Below are positions 53,247 through 62,955 of a stretch of DNA of 64,000 nt, in pieces (position 1 is the stretch's first letter; every line of letters begins with the position of its first letter). The stretch comes from Rhodospirillales bacterium (lineage in GTDB: Bacteria; Pseudomonadota; Alphaproteobacteria; Kiloniellales; JACOMY01). The position numbers and the translations under genes were made by a program. The DNA lies in the NCBI GenBank assembly GCA_014324045.1, contig JACOMY010000025.1, forward strand, positions 1 to 64,000, given 5' to 3'. The notes beneath the pieces were generated by a model. The model searched no databases, was not told where the DNA came from, and saw only the letters and a list, made by a program, of their open reading frames with translations.

Positions 53247-54395
53247 ATGAGCGACCATACGGCAGTTCGGCCATGGCGCCAAATCCTGCGGCGCAAGACT
53301 CGGCAAATCATGGTGGGCAAGGTGTCGGTCGGCGGCGATGCGCCGATCACTGTGCAGTCCATGACCAATACCGTGACCCACGACGTCGCTGCGACCGTCG
53401 CTCAGGTGCAGGCTCTTGAGGCCGCCGGCGCCGACATCGTCCGCATCTCCTGCCCCGATCCCGAATCCAGTGCAGCCCTGAGGGAGATTGTGCCGGAAGT
53501 CGGCATCCCTATCGTCGCCGACATCCATTTTCACTATAAGCGCGGTATCGAGGCGGCGGAGAATGGGGCTGCCTGCCTGCGAATCAATCCTGGAAACATC
53601 GGTGGACGCGACCGCGTGCGCGAGGTGGTGAGGGCGGCACGCGATCACGGCTGCTCCATACGCATCGGCGTGAACGCCGGTTCTTTGGAGCGTGATCTGC
53701 TAGAGAAGTATGGGGAGCCCTGTCCGGATGCAATGGTCGAAAGCGGCCTGAGCCACATCAAGTTCTTGCAAGATGAGGACTTCCACGAGTTCAAGATCTC
53801 CTGCAAGGCCTCCGACGTCTTCCTCAGTGTGGCTGCCTATCAACAGCTGGCGGAGGTCTGCGACTATCCTCTGCACTTGGGTATTACCGAGGCGGGGGGC
53901 CTGCGCGGCGGCACCGTGAAGTCCTCAATCGGCCTGGGAAGCCTGCTGTGGGCCGGCATCGGCGACACCATCCGGGTTTCACTCTCCGCCGATCCCGTGG
54001 AGGAGATCAAGGTTGGCTTCGGCATCCTGAAGTCGCTGGGTCTGCGCCACCGTGGCGTCAACGTGATCTCCTGTCCATCATGCGCGCGCCAGCAATTTGA
54101 GGTCATCAAGACGGTCGAGGCCTTGGAGAAGCGCGTCGAGCACATCATCGCTCCCATGACCGTATCAGTTATCGGCTGCGTGGTGAACGGCCCGGGCGAG
54201 GCGCTGATGACCGATCTCGGGTTGACCGGCGGCGGCAAGGGTACCCACCAAGTCTATGTCGCCGGGATACCGGACCATCGCCTGAAGGATGCCAGCGTGG
54301 TCGACCATCTGGCGGAAATGATCGAAGCCAAAGCGGTCGAGATCGAAGCTGCCAAAGCTGAAGAAGAGGCGCTGCGGCAGACTGCAGCTGAATAA
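53247..54395 (+). CDS. ispG: 4-hydroxy-3-methylbut-2-en-1-yl diphosphate synthase
   Basis: The 382-residue iron-sulfur enzyme converts MEcPP to HMBPP in the MEP isoprenoid pathway. Seen are [40 protein letters not shown] and RINPGNIG in the barrel domain, and cluster ligands in [12 protein letters not shown] and [12 protein letters not shown]. It uses reduced ferredoxin or flavodoxin as electron donor. The DUF4870-type pseudogene begins four bases after its stop. Confidence 0.97.
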   Translation: MSDHTAVRPWRQILRRKTRQIMVGKVSVGGDAPITVQSMTNTVTHDVAATVAQVQALEAAGADIVRISCPDPESSAALREIVPEVGIPIVADIHFHYKRGIEAAENGAACLRINPGNIGGRDRVREVVRAARDHGCSIRIGVNAGSLERDLLEKYGEPCPDAMVESGLSHIKFLQDEDFHEFKISCKASDVFLSVAAYQQLAEVCDYPLHLGITEAGGLRGGTVKSSIGLGSLLWAGIGDTIRVSLSADPVEEIKVGFGILKSLGLRHRGVNVISCPSCARQQFEVIKTVEALEKRVEHIIAPMTVSVIGCVVNGPGEALMTDLGLTGGGKGTHQVYVAGIPDHRLKDASVVDHLAEMIEAKAVEIEAAKAEEEALRQTAAE

Positions 54396-54399
54396 GGAT

Positions 54400-54734
54400 A
54401 TGGGGAGCGACCGCATTCCCATCTACGTGGTGCTGGCTTTCTGTGCCGGGATCTTCACAGGCAGCTTGGGTGCCCTAGTCGGTGTGGCGATCGCCTATGC
54501 CAAGCGCGACGAGGTGACCGAGGTCTGGGATAACAGCGTTCTGACCTACCTGATTAATCACCTTTTGGGTCGGACTTGTGGTCTCCATCGTCGGCTGGAT
54601 TCTGGTTCCGATCAGGATCGGCTACATTATTCTGGGGCTGCTGACGGGTCTGGTACCTCTTGCGCTGCGTGCGTGCTATCTTGGTAGTCTTCGACCGGCG
54701 CGCACTCTCCGACCCGATGAACTTTCTGATCTAG
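54400..54734 (+). pseudogene. DUF4870-type membrane protein, twice frameshifted
   Basis: The first frame reads IPIYVVLAFCAGIFTGSLGA then LVGVAIAYAKRDEVTEVWDN up to LTYLIN. It continues in another frame as TFWVGLVVSIVGWILVPIRI then GYIILGLLTG, and in a third as WYLLRCVRAILVV then DRRALSDPMNFLI, ending at TAG 54732-54734. Taken together these make a three-helix DUF4870-like protein of about 110 residues. Two indels, at about 54565 and 54650, break it. Its start is four bases from the ispG stop. Confidence 0.7.
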
Positions 54735-54884
54735 GGCGTGGGCTGGTAACGATTCAGTGTAAAAGGCTGAAGCTCCGGCACCGGCCCTCGAACGCTCAGC
54801 AGCACTGTACGGCTTTTCAGCCGCTCCGTCAGCAGGTACATCTGTGCGCTCTCAAGCAAATGGAAGCAAAGGCAACGCAGACGC

Positions 54885-56156
54885 GTGTCCAGTCTACAGC
54901 CCGTTCGCGGAACCCACGACCTTCTGCCCGACGCGATGCGTTGTCATCGCCATGTCGTCGAGACCGCCCGTGAGATCGCAGAACGCTACGGCTATTTGCT
55001 GATGGCCACGCCGGTCCTGGAGTTCACTGAGGTCTTCAAGCGCACCATCGGCGAGGCGACTGACATCGTCAACAAGGAGATGTACAGCTTTGCCTTAGGC
55101 GAGGATGAGAGCATCACCTTGCGCCCGGAGAACACGGCTGGTGTGGCACGGGCCTTCCTTTCCAACGGCTTGGCGCAAGATCTGCCGCTGAAATACTTTT
55201 ATGCCGGCCCCATGTTCCGCCACGAGCGGCCGCAGAAGGGCCGGCAGCGGCAGTTCCATCAGATCGGGATCGAGCTCTTCGGCGTTGCTCAGCCGGCTGG
55301 AGATGTGGAGGTGATTGCCGCAGGTGCGCGCATTCTGGAAGAGTTGGGCCTAAGCGGTGCAATCACGCTGGACCTCAACACTCTGGGCGACCAGAAGAGC
55401 CGACAGGCCTATCGCGGCGCCTTGGTGGATTATTTCCAGGCCCACCGCGACCGCCTGTCGGAAGACAGCCTGATGCGGCTGGAGCGCAATCCCTTGCGCA
55501 TCCTCGACAGCAAGGACAAGGGCGACCGCATCGTCGTCGCGGATGCGCCCTCCTTCGACAGCTACCTGACCGCAGAGGCGCAGGATTTCTTCGCTGCCGT
55601 GAAGCAGGGCCTGGAGAGCTTGGGGATTGCCTATGTCTTGAACCCGCGTCTAGTGCGGGGCCTAGACTACTACTGCCACACCGCCTTCGAGTTCACTACC
55701 GACGCCTTGGGTGCTCAGGGCACGATCATGGGCGGTGGCCGTTACGATTACCTGGTCCAGACCATGGGCGGCCCGGCGACCCCCGGCGTCGGCTGGGCTG
55801 CAGGGATCGAGCGCTTGGCGATGATGCTGGCGACGGAGCCCGCGGCGCTACGTCCTTTCGCCTTGGTACCGATCGGCTCTGCTGCCGAGGCCCGCGCCAC
55901 CCTGCTGGCGGAACATCTGCGCCGCGGCGGTTTTGCCGTGGACCTGGGTTTCTCCGGCAATCTGCGCAAGCGCATGAAAAGGGCCGATAAGATCGGAGCC
56001 AAAGCGGCGCTGATCCTCGGCGAGGACGAGTTGGTGCAAGAGGTCATCGTCCTCAGGGATCTGGACAGCGGCGTGCAAAGGACCGTAGGTTTAGCCTCTT
56101 TGCCAACAGAGTTGAAAGCCTTCGCCTCCTTCGCGTCCGATGATCCCGCAGCGTGA
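54885..56156 (+). CDS. hisS: Histidyl-tRNA synthetase
   Basis: A 423-residue class II synthetase with motif 1 near the N-terminus (PVRGTHDLLPDAMRCHRHVV), motif 2 YAGPMFRHERPQKGRQRQFH, the histidine-binding LVRGLDYYCHTAFE and motif 3 GGGRYDYLVQ, and an anticodon-binding domain at the end. It charges tRNA-His. GTG 54885 is the only plausible start; the upstream Shine-Dalgarno is weak. The hemA relic begins inside its last six codons. Confidence 0.96.
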   Translation: MSSLQPVRGTHDLLPDAMRCHRHVVETAREIAERYGYLLMATPVLEFTEVFKRTIGEATDIVNKEMYSFALGEDESITLRPENTAGVARAFLSNGLAQDLPLKYFYAGPMFRHERPQKGRQRQFHQIGIELFGVAQPAGDVEVIAAGARILEELGLSGAITLDLNTLGDQKSRQAYRGALVDYFQAHRDRLSEDSLMRLERNPLRILDSKDKGDRIVVADAPSFDSYLTAEAQDFFAAVKQGLESLGIAYVLNPRLVRGLDYYCHTAFEFTTDALGAQGTIMGGGRYDYLVQTMGGPATPGVGWAAGIERLAMMLATEPAALRPFALVPIGSAAEARATLLAEHLRRGGFAVDLGFSGNLRKRMKRADKIGAKAALILGEDELVQEVIVLRDLDSGVQRTVGLASLPTELKAFASFASDDPAA

Positions 56157-56480
56157 CAGTCTGGAAGCCCTTTATTCCATCGGCGTAACCTATCGTAGTG
56201 CACCGGCGCAGTTGCGTGATCGCCTGGAAGTGAATGAAGAACGGGACTGCCGCAGTCTCGATGAGGCTAATTGGGGGGAAGCCTTGCTGCTGTCCATCTG
56301 CGACCGGGCCGAGGTGATCGGGCTCGGCGGCGAGCAGAAGCCAAGAGCTATTCTGGAGGCTTGGGCCCGCTTGCGCGGGCTTGCTGCGGACGAGCGGGAC
56401 CCTACCTGCTGAAGCAGGACCGAAGCGTTGCGTCAGGCGGCCGCAGAACCGGCCGACCTCGCGGCTTTGGAGACGGTGAT
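56140..56480 (+). pseudogene. hemA: Relic of glutamyl-tRNA reductase hemA with a large internal deletion
   Basis: The first 90 codons read LYSIGVTYRSAPAQLRDRLE, then LLLSICDRAEVIGLGGEQKP and ILEAWARLRGLAA, which follow the N-terminal domain of GluTR (IGVNHRTAP, LSTCNRTEVY). A stop follows at 56410-56412. Just beyond it the same frame reads TEALRQAAAEPADLAALETV, like the extreme C-terminus of GluTR. The NADPH domain of about 300 residues is gone. It occupies the classical hemA-prfA-prmC position, overlapping hisS by 17 bases. Confidence 0.65.
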
Positions 56481-56548
56481 GTGGACCTCTTCCCGGACGC
56501 AGTGCTCGCAGCGACGCAGAATCAGAGAAACGAAGGTTAGAAGCCCCC

Positions 56549-57628
56549 GTGAGCCTCGAAGAAAAGCTGGGCGCGGTCCGCGATCGGCATGAGGAGCTGT
56601 CCAAGTCCTTGGCTGAGCATCCGGACCCCGGATCGCCCGACTACACCCGCATGATGAAAGAGTTCGCGGAGATGGAACCCGTGGTCGCCGGCATCAAGGA
56701 GTTGACTCTGGTGCGCCAGGAAATGGCCGGCCTGGCGGAGCTAATTGGCGAAGGCGACGATGCGGAAATGCGCGGCATGGCCGAGGAGGAGTTCCATCAG
56801 TTGAAGGAGCATCTGCCGGAGCTAGAGCATCGAATCAAGGTGTTGCTGCTGCCCAAGGACGAAGCTGATGCGCGTAATGCCGTGCTGGAGGTTCGCGGCG
56901 GCACCGGTGGGGAGGAGGCTGCGCTCTTCGCCGGCGATCTCTTCACCATGTATCGGCGCTTCGCCGAGCTTGCGGGCTGGCGGACGGAAATCTTGGACTA
57001 TGAAGAAACCGCTCTCTGCGGCTGCAAGACCGGTTCCATGCTGATCTCCGGCAAGGGCGTTTTTGCGCAGTTGAAGTTTGAATCAGGCGTGCACCGAGTG
57101 CAGCGCGTGCCGGTGACAGAGACCAGCGGGCGGATTCACACCTCGGCGGCAACTGTCGCCGTGCTTCCGGAGGCTGAGGAGGTCGACATCGCAGTCGAGG
57201 ACAAGGATCTCAGGATCGACACCTACCGCGCCCAAGGCGCCGGCGGCCAGCACGTAAACAAGACCGACAGTGCCGTGCGCATCACCCACCTGCCCACCAA
57301 CATTGTGGTGCAATGTCAGGACGAGAAGTCCCAGCACAAGAATCGAGCCAAGGCCATGAAGATGCTGCGTGCCAAGCTCTACGACGAGGAGCGGCGGCAG
57401 CGTGATGCCGCAATGGCCAGCGCGCGCAAGAGCCAGGTTGGGTCGGGCGATCGGTCGGAGCGGATTCGCACCTACAACTTCCCGCAGGGGCGGGTGACCG
57501 ACCATCGGATCAACCTGACGCTCTACAAACTGGAGCGTGTGCTCGCCGGTGAGGCCTTGGGCGAATTGATTGAGGCTCTGCAGGCCGAAGACGAAGCGGC
57601 CCGCCTGGCCGCAATCGCTGAGGAGTGA
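56549..57628 (+). CDS. prfA: Peptide chain release factor 1
   Basis: The 359-residue protein recognises UAA and UAG stops. GGQ at about 231-233 lies in [20 protein letters not shown], and the anticodon-like PxT motif in [15 protein letters not shown]. Length is standard. It begins with GTG. The stop overlaps the prmC start by four bases (GTGA), a conserved arrangement of a factor with its own methylase. Confidence 0.97.
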   Translation: MSLEEKLGAVRDRHEELSKSLAEHPDPGSPDYTRMMKEFAEMEPVVAGIKELTLVRQEMAGLAELIGEGDDAEMRGMAEEEFHQLKEHLPELEHRIKVLLLPKDEADARNAVLEVRGGTGGEEAALFAGDLFTMYRRFAELAGWRTEILDYEETALCGCKTGSMLISGKGVFAQLKFESGVHRVQRVPVTETSGRIHTSAATVAVLPEAEEVDIAVEDKDLRIDTYRAQGAGGQHVNKTDSAVRITHLPTNIVVQCQDEKSQHKNRAKAMKMLRAKLYDEERRQRDAAMASARKSQVGSGDRSERIRTYNFPQGRVTDHRINLTLYKLERVLAGEALGELIEALQAEDEAARLAAIAEE

Positions 57629-58479
57629 GCGGCGAGCGGAGGTTGGGCGCAGTTCTCCAACGCACGGCCGAACGGCTGCGCGCCGCCGGGATCGATGAGG
57701 CCAGGCGCGAGGCGCGGGCGCTGTTGTCCGCTTTCCTGCCGGATGCGGGGGCGGCGCTCTACGACCGCGACCGCCTCTTGGAGGGAAAACAGATTGCAGC
57801 GATCAATTCGGCTGCGGCGCGGCGGGCTCGGCACGAGCCCTTGGCGCGTATCCTTGGCCGCCGCGAGTTCTGGAGCCTGGAATTCGGGTTGAATCCTGAG
57901 ACACTGGTGCCGCGCCCCGACAGTGAAACCCTGGTGGAAGCGGCTCTGCAACACTGCAGCGCGCCGCAGCGGCCCTGTCGGGTGCTGGATCTGGGAACCG
58001 GCAGCGGCTGCCTCTTGTTGGCTCTGCTGTCGGAGCGGCCGGCGGCTTGGGGACTGGGCGTCGACCGTGTCGCCGGTGCTCTGCGGCAAGCGGTGGCTAA
58101 CGCATGCGCACTCCATATGGCGGAGCGCTGTGCCTTTCTCTGCGGGGACTGGACGACGGCCTTGGCAGGGCGCTTCGATCTGATCGTCAGCAATCCACCC
58201 TACATCGAGAGCGGCGCGCTTGAGGACTTGGAGCCCGAGGTTGCTTTGTACGATCCGAGGCTCGCCCTGGACGGCGGGCCGGATGGTTTGGCAGCTTATC
58301 GCCTTCTGGTGCCGCAGGCGGCGGGCGTCTTGGCATCCGACGGCTGGCTGATCTTGGAAATCGGCCTAGGCCAGGAAAGGCAGGTCTGCGCTCTTCTCTC
58401 TGCATCCGGGCTTGAAAAACAGGTACAGCATCCCAGTTTGGATGGCCGAATCCGAGCGATTTCTGCTTCTCAAGGCTAA
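57625..58479 (+). CDS. prmC: Release factor glutamine methyltransferase
   Basis: The 284-residue enzyme methylates the GGQ glutamine of release factors. It has the N-terminal helical domain, the substrate segment [19 protein letters not shown] motif [16 protein letters not shown] and the catalytic NPPY at 190-193 in [11 protein letters not shown]. The GTG start overlaps the prfA stop. A gap of 251 bases follows before the DUF4167 gene. Confidence 0.96.
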   Translation: MSGERRLGAVLQRTAERLRAAGIDEARREARALLSAFLPDAGAALYDRDRLLEGKQIAAINSAAARRARHEPLARILGRREFWSLEFGLNPETLVPRPDSETLVEAALQHCSAPQRPCRVLDLGTGSGCLLLALLSERPAAWGLGVDRVAGALRQAVANACALHMAERCAFLCGDWTTALAGRFDLIVSNPPYIESGALEDLEPEVALYDPRLALDGGPDGLAAYRLLVPQAAGVLASDGWLILEIGLGQERQVCALLSASGLEKQVQHPSLDGRIRAISASQG

Positions 58480-58730
58480 AAACATCAATCTTAGCTGCTC
58501 TTTGGTCTTAAGAGGCAAAAAAAGCTTGAAAGCGCGCGGAGTGGCCGCTAGGGTTATTTTGGAAACGGCGGATGCTTAAGATCCAAACGCTTAAGACCCA
58601 AAATAAAGCGAAGGGCAGGCGCGCCGAACATCCGGCCCATCGACGCAAGACCGGTTCGAAGCGTGAGCGCATGGCGGTGTCAGGTCGGTGAGACACTCTA
58701 CCCTAGAGTTAGCAAAACAGACGAGTGTAG
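58480..58730. other. Gap with a 15-bp imperfect tandem repeat
   Basis: No gene is seen between prmC and the DUF4167 gene. It contains GCTTAAGATCCAAA and GCTTAAGACCCAAA in tandem at about 58573-58602. The promoter for the DUF4167 gene should lie here, but no clear boxes were found. Confidence 0.5.
58573..58602. repeat. 15-bp imperfect direct repeat
   Basis: Two adjacent copies, TGCTTAAGATCCAAA (58573-58587) and CGCTTAAGACCCAAA (58588-58602), differ at two positions. Each contains CTTAAG. They lie about 130 bases upstream of the DUF4167 gene. Confidence 0.8.
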
Positions 58731-59450
58731 ATGCGACAAAGCAATAACGGTCGCCGCAACCTCGGTGGACGCCCGAGCCGTAGGCCAGCACCGCTTAAGT
58801 CTCAGACTTTCTATAGCAACGGGCCCGAGGTCCGCATTCGCGGAAACGCCCATCAAGTGCTGGAGAAGTATACCGGTCTGGCCCGCGACGCCCAGTCCAG
58901 CGGTGATCGCGTTCTGGCCGAGAGCTATTATCAGTACGCCGAACACTATTACCGAATCGTGCACGAATCGACCGATCCCGATTCACCAGGTAGTCTGCGG
59001 AGCAGCCAGCACCAGCAGCGCAACAAAGAGCAGGCGGGCGAGCGGGAAGGACAGCTTCGAAACGGCGACGAAGAGGTTGCGCCGGCTCCCGCGTCCATAC
59101 CGCGTTCCTCGCGCAGTCCCAGTAGCGCGTCGAAGTCCGAAGCACTGCCGGTAAGGGCAAGCTCAACGAAGTTGCCTCATGTCAACGGTGAAAGTGACGA
59201 CCACCGCGAAGGTCTGGAGCGAGCCTTGGGCGCCGTTCCGTCGGGCCTAGCTGTGGAGACCGAAGGCGAAGCAAAGACAGGGAACCAAGAGAATCCGGCG
59301 AAGAACAACGGTCAGCGCAGCTCCAGCTATAGCTCATACTACCGCCGTTCGCCGCGGTCCGAGAGCAAGGACAAGGAGAGCAGCCCGCAGCGGCGCCAGT
59401 TCCCACTGCCAATCGATCCGCCAGAGCAACCCGAAGGCGGGGAGAGCTAG
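58731..59450 (+). CDS. DUF4167 domain protein
   Basis: The first 76 residues of this 239-residue protein match DUF4167: NNGRRNLGGRPSRR, then SQTFYSNGPEVRIRGNAHQV then LEKYTGLARDAQSSGDRVLA then ESYYQYAEHYYRI. The remaining 160 residues are low-complexity, charged and rich in Ser, Arg, Glu and Pro, probably disordered. The family is alphaproteobacterial and of unknown role, though its basic N-terminus suggests nucleic-acid binding. It regularly follows prfA-prmC. Confidence 0.9.
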   Translation: MRQSNNGRRNLGGRPSRRPAPLKSQTFYSNGPEVRIRGNAHQVLEKYTGLARDAQSSGDRVLAESYYQYAEHYYRIVHESTDPDSPGSLRSSQHQQRNKEQAGEREGQLRNGDEEVAPAPASIPRSSRSPSSASKSEALPVRASSTKLPHVNGESDDHREGLERALGAVPSGLAVETEGEAKTGNQENPAKNNGQRSSSYSSYYRRSPRSESKDKESSPQRRQFPLPIDPPEQPEGGES

Positions 59451-59585
59451 TGCTGGGTGCTGGGACTTCCGACCTGGCACCGCTCACCCTAACAGTTCAT
59501 CGACGGAGCAAGCGCGCAGGAAGGCTGGCGGCAGGCCGTGGCGCTGGTGGGTTTGGATGGGTTGCCGCAGCACGGAGACCGGAGC

Positions 59586-61229
59586 ATGCAAGTCATACCC
59601 CCAGAAGCCAGCGACCTGCCGGACTATCAGCCGCTCTTTCCTCTAGGCGATGACCCCACACCCTATCGCAGCCTCGGCAGCGAGGGGGTTTCGCTCGCCG
59701 ATTTCGGCGATCAGCAGATCCTGCGCGTGGCGCCGTCGGCTCTAAAGCGGCTGGCAGAGGCTGCTTTCATAGACATCAACCACTTGCTGCGCCCGGGGCA
59801 TCTCGGGCAGCTGCGCAAGATTCTGGACGATCCCGAGGCCTCTGCGAACGACCGCTTCGTGGCCTTCGATCTCTTGAAGAACGCCAATATTGCCGCCGGC
59901 GGTGTCTTGCCCATGTGCCAGGACACCGGCACCGCGATCGTGATGGCCAAGCGCGGGCGTTTGGTCTTCACCGACGGTCGGGACGAGGCAGCGCTTTCGG
60001 CCGGCATCGCCGACGCCTACTTCAAGCGCAATCTGCGCTACAGCCAAGTGGCGCCGCTGTCCATGTTCGAGGAGAAGAACACCCGCACCAACCTGCCGGC
60101 ACAGATCGACATCTATGCCGAGGGTGAGGAGGCCTATAAGTTTCTTTTCGTCGCCAAGGGCGGCGGTTCGGCCAACAAGACCTTCCTCTTTCAGGCCACG
60201 CCTTCGGTGCTGAATCGCGATCGTCTATTGCCTTATCTGGAGGAGCGGATCCGTAGCCTGGGCACGGCGGCCTGCCCGCCCTATCATCTGGCCGTGGTGA
60301 TAGGCGGCACCTCGGCCGAACTGAATTTGAAGACGGTGAAGCTCGCCAGCTGCCGCTATCTCGATCAATTGCCGACCGAGGGCTCGGACGGTGGCCACGC
60401 CTTCCGCGACCTGGAGATGGAGCAGACCATCCATAGCCTGGCGCAGGGCCTTGGCATCGGCGCGCAGTTCGGCGGCAAGTATTTCTGTCATGACGTGCGC
60501 GTCATCCGACTGCCGCGCCACGGTGCCAGCCTGCCCATCGGTATCGGCGTCTCCTGCTCGGCCGACCGCCAGGCCCTTGGCAAGATAACCCGCGACGGTG
60601 TCTTCTTGGAGCAACTGGAGACCAACCCGGCGCAGTTCTTGCCGGAGGTTGAGGATATCGGTCTGGGCGGGGAGGTAGTCTCGATCGACCTCACTCGCCC
60701 GATGGTGGAGATCCTGGAGAACTTGAGCCGTTATCCGATCAAGACGCGGCTCTCGCTCACCGGACCCATGATCGTCGCGCGCGACGCGGCGCATGCCAAG
60801 CTGCGGACCTGCCTAGAAGCCGGGGAGCCGCTGCCGGACTACTTCAAGAACCACCCCATCTACTATGCCGGCCCGGCCAAGACGCCGAAGGGCCATGCCT
60901 CCGGCTCCTTCGGGCCGACCACGGCCGGTCGCATGGATTCCTTCGTCGAGCAGTTCCAGGCCGCCGGCGGCTCCATGGTGATGCTGGCCAAGGGCAACCG
61001 CAGCCCGGCGGTCCGCGAGGCTTGCGGCAAGCACGGCGGCTTCTATCTCGGTTCGATCGGCGGCCCGGCGGCACGCCTGGCGCAGGACTGCATCAGGAAG
61101 GTGGAATGCTTGGCCTATCCCGAGCTGGGAATGGAGGCAATCTGGCGGATTGAGGTGGAAAACTTCCCTGCCTTCATCGTGATAGACGACAAGGGAAATG
61201 ATTTCTTTAAGGAACTCAAGGTCGTTTGA
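59586..61229 (+). CDS. fumA: Fumarate hydratase class I (fumarase A/B type)
   Basis: From ATG 59586 the product has 547 residues, the normal length of the iron-sulfur fumarase. [20 protein letters not shown], the Cys near 110 in [15 protein letters not shown], and [19 protein letters not shown] and [12 protein letters not shown] are typical. It interconverts fumarate and malate and is sensitive to oxygen and superoxide through its 4Fe-4S cluster. The ORF extends 16 codons upstream without family support. It stands alone. Confidence 0.94.
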   Translation: MQVIPPEASDLPDYQPLFPLGDDPTPYRSLGSEGVSLADFGDQQILRVAPSALKRLAEAAFIDINHLLRPGHLGQLRKILDDPEASANDRFVAFDLLKNANIAAGGVLPMCQDTGTAIVMAKRGRLVFTDGRDEAALSAGIADAYFKRNLRYSQVAPLSMFEEKNTRTNLPAQIDIYAEGEEAYKFLFVAKGGGSANKTFLFQATPSVLNRDRLLPYLEERIRSLGTAACPPYHLAVVIGGTSAELNLKTVKLASCRYLDQLPTEGSDGGHAFRDLEMEQTIHSLAQGLGIGAQFGGKYFCHDVRVIRLPRHGASLPIGIGVSCSADRQALGKITRDGVFLEQLETNPAQFLPEVEDIGLGGEVVSIDLTRPMVEILENLSRYPIKTRLSLTGPMIVARDAAHAKLRTCLEAGEPLPDYFKNHPIYYAGPAKTPKGHASGSFGPTTAGRMDSFVEQFQAAGGSMVMLAKGNRSPAVREACGKHGGFYLGSIGGPAARLAQDCIRKVECLAYPELGMEAIWRIEVENFPAFIVIDDKGNDFFKELKVV

Positions 61230-61521
61230 TCTGGGCACTCTTCTAGTGGGAATGGGTGGCGGCGATGGCCAATAGCGGGTCATCTTGAAGGGAGGCTGCC
61301 GCGTTCGCTGGGACCATAGAGCGCCACAGCAGGGCGGTGCAGAGCGCCCTCTAACAGCCTGGTGACGCTGTCATCCTTATACTGCCGGACGAGGCACAGG
61401 CTCTCTCGCAGATGTTGCCGAGTGCGATCTTGAGGACGAGCAGTTCCTGTTTGGGTAGACCGATGGACGGATAAGTGCGGACTTCTTGACGGAATGGGAA
61501 CAGTGCGTAACTTGCCTGCGC
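61230..61521. other. Gap between fumA and the convergent lipoprotein gene
   Basis: No supported gene is seen in these 292 bases. A minus-strand frame contains VRTYPSIGLPKQELLVLKIA, which looks protein-like but has stops nearby and is not recognised. It may hold terminators for both converging genes; none is clear. Confidence 0.45.
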
Positions 61522-62055
61522 CTACTCCACCACATCGATCTCGTTGAGATAGAGTTCGATTGCCTGACGGCGGCGCTCGACCTCAAGCGTGAGCGCCTCG
61601 ATTTCGGCGCGGGTCACGCTCCCATCCTGGCCGATGTCGTTGAGTTGCCGCTGTACGTCAGCCAGTTGTGCCTTGAGAGCGTCGAGGCGGGCCTGATCTT
61701 CTTGGGTGCGGCCACGCTGTCTGTTAAGGCGGCGCTGCAGCGAAGCTAGGTTCCGGTCGATCCCGGCCACGCGGGCTTCCCACAAAGCGCGGTCGGCCGC
61801 CAGTCGGTCGGCCTCGATCAGTAGCGCGCGGGTTTCTTCCTGGGTCAACCGATAGGCCGCAACCTTGGCATCGGCTTCGGCCTGCAAGCTGTCGATGCGG
61901 CGCTGCGATGTACCGAAGATCTGGCAGGCGCCGGCGGTAAGGACGCTGTCAACCTGGGTCGGGTTGCAGTCGGCCGTTGGGGGGGCGCAGGCGGCGACGG
62001 CAAGCGTCAGAACGAGGCTGAAGCCGCCGCATGCAGGAGCGTTGCGCAAGATCAC
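61522..62055 (-). CDS. Coiled-coil lipoprotein
   Basis: The 177-residue protein starts with a signal peptide and lipobox (FSLVLTLAVAACAPP, Cys23) and then a long heptad-rich coiled coil (residues about 50-165, RRIDSLQAEADAKVAAYRLT, LASLQRRLNRQRGRTQEDQA). It is therefore an envelope lipoprotein, probably in the periplasm. No family is recognised. The ATG overlaps the stop of the glycine-zipper gene by four bases, so the two are coupled. Confidence 0.75.
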   Translation of the reverse strand: MILRNAPACGGFSLVLTLAVAACAPPTADCNPTQVDSVLTAGACQIFGTSQRRIDSLQAEADAKVAAYRLTQEETRALLIEADRLAADRALWEARVAGIDRNLASLQRRLNRQRGRTQEDQARLDALKAQLADVQRQLNDIGQDGSVTRAEIEALTLEVERRRQAIELYLNEIDVVE

Positions 62056-62798
62056 GACAGCAGCCCCTCTGCCCGCTCGATCTCGATTTCCAAGGCTGTC
62101 ATCTGCCGGTTCAGGATGTTGCGTTCTGCCAGCAAGGCATTGCGCTGCTGCAAGAGGTCCTTATAACTGGGGTTGTTCCGGTCGCGGGCATCTTGGATGT
62201 TCTCATCCATGGTTCCGAGCTGTTTCTCGATGCCGTCGATTGCGCGCACGATCTGGCTGCGGTCGTAGCGGGCCTCGTCTACGGCCTGCTCCAACTGGCG
62301 CTCGCTTACTTGCTTAGTCTTGTAGCCTTCCCCCAACCGGACGATGGTCTGACGATGGTCGGCGACGATGCTCTCGGCGTCTTTGCGGGCCTTGCGGGCC
62401 TTTACCAACTCGATGTCGGCGGCTTCCGACATGGCCATCAGCCGCTGCTCTTCACTGGCATAGTCGCGTTGATTGGCGGCGATCAGATAGCCGCCCCCGG
62501 CGCCCAGCAAGGCCCCGCCGGCGGCGCCGGCCGCCGCGCCGGCCGCGCAGCCCGCCCCCCTGTTGGAGGAGATCAGAGCGCCGACCACGCAGCCCAAGAC
62601 GGCACCGGCCGCTAATCCCAAGACGGCGCCTTCTTCGGGGAAGGCGTCGGCGTAGTCGTAAAGCCCGCTCTGCTCGGCCGATGGATTGCTCGGCCGCCGG
62701 GCCGAGGTGGTACAAGCGCACAGCAGAAGGGCCGCAATCAGAACGATGGCGGTTGCTCGTACGCCGTTGGCTTTGCGATCTTCTAGCGAAACGGACAT
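62052..62798 (-). CDS. Glycine-zipper coiled-coil lipoprotein
   Basis: From ATG 62798 (GGGAGGAG upstream) the protein has 248 residues. A basic N-terminus precedes a signal and lipobox (VLIAALLLCACTT, with Cys near 29), then a glycine-zipper region of about 60 residues (AVLGLAAGAVLGCVVGALIS, GCAAGAAAGAAGGALLGAGG) that may insert in or pack against a membrane, then a long coiled coil. It is coupled to the following coiled-coil lipoprotein and lies next to an FGE-like gene. Function unknown. Confidence 0.75.
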   Translation of the reverse strand: MSVSLEDRKANGVRATAIVLIAALLLCACTTSARRPSNPSAEQSGLYDYADAFPEEGAVLGLAAGAVLGCVVGALISSNRGAGCAAGAAAGAAGGALLGAGGGYLIAANQRDYASEEQRLMAMSEAADIELVKARKARKDAESIVADHRQTIVRLGEGYKTKQVSERQLEQAVDEARYDRSQIVRAIDGIEKQLGTMDENIQDARDRNNPSYKDLLQQRNALLAERNILNRQMTALEIEIERAEGLLS

Positions 62799-62955
62799 GG
62801 AATCTCCTCCCATTTTCATCCCCGCCAGCTTAGCGCTTTGTTGCCGCTTAGCTCCAGTGCATCACGCCACCGTAGTAGGAATTTACTATTTTGAAGAGTA
62901 TACGCGACCGCTCAGAAGCGTTTACACGGCCGCGCACTACATCTGCTGTGCCGTG

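Noticed and set aside
61250-61521. Protein-like minus-strand run VRTYPSIGLPKQELLV downstream of fumA
   Set aside because: Interrupted by stops in all frames, with no recognised family; left as a gap.
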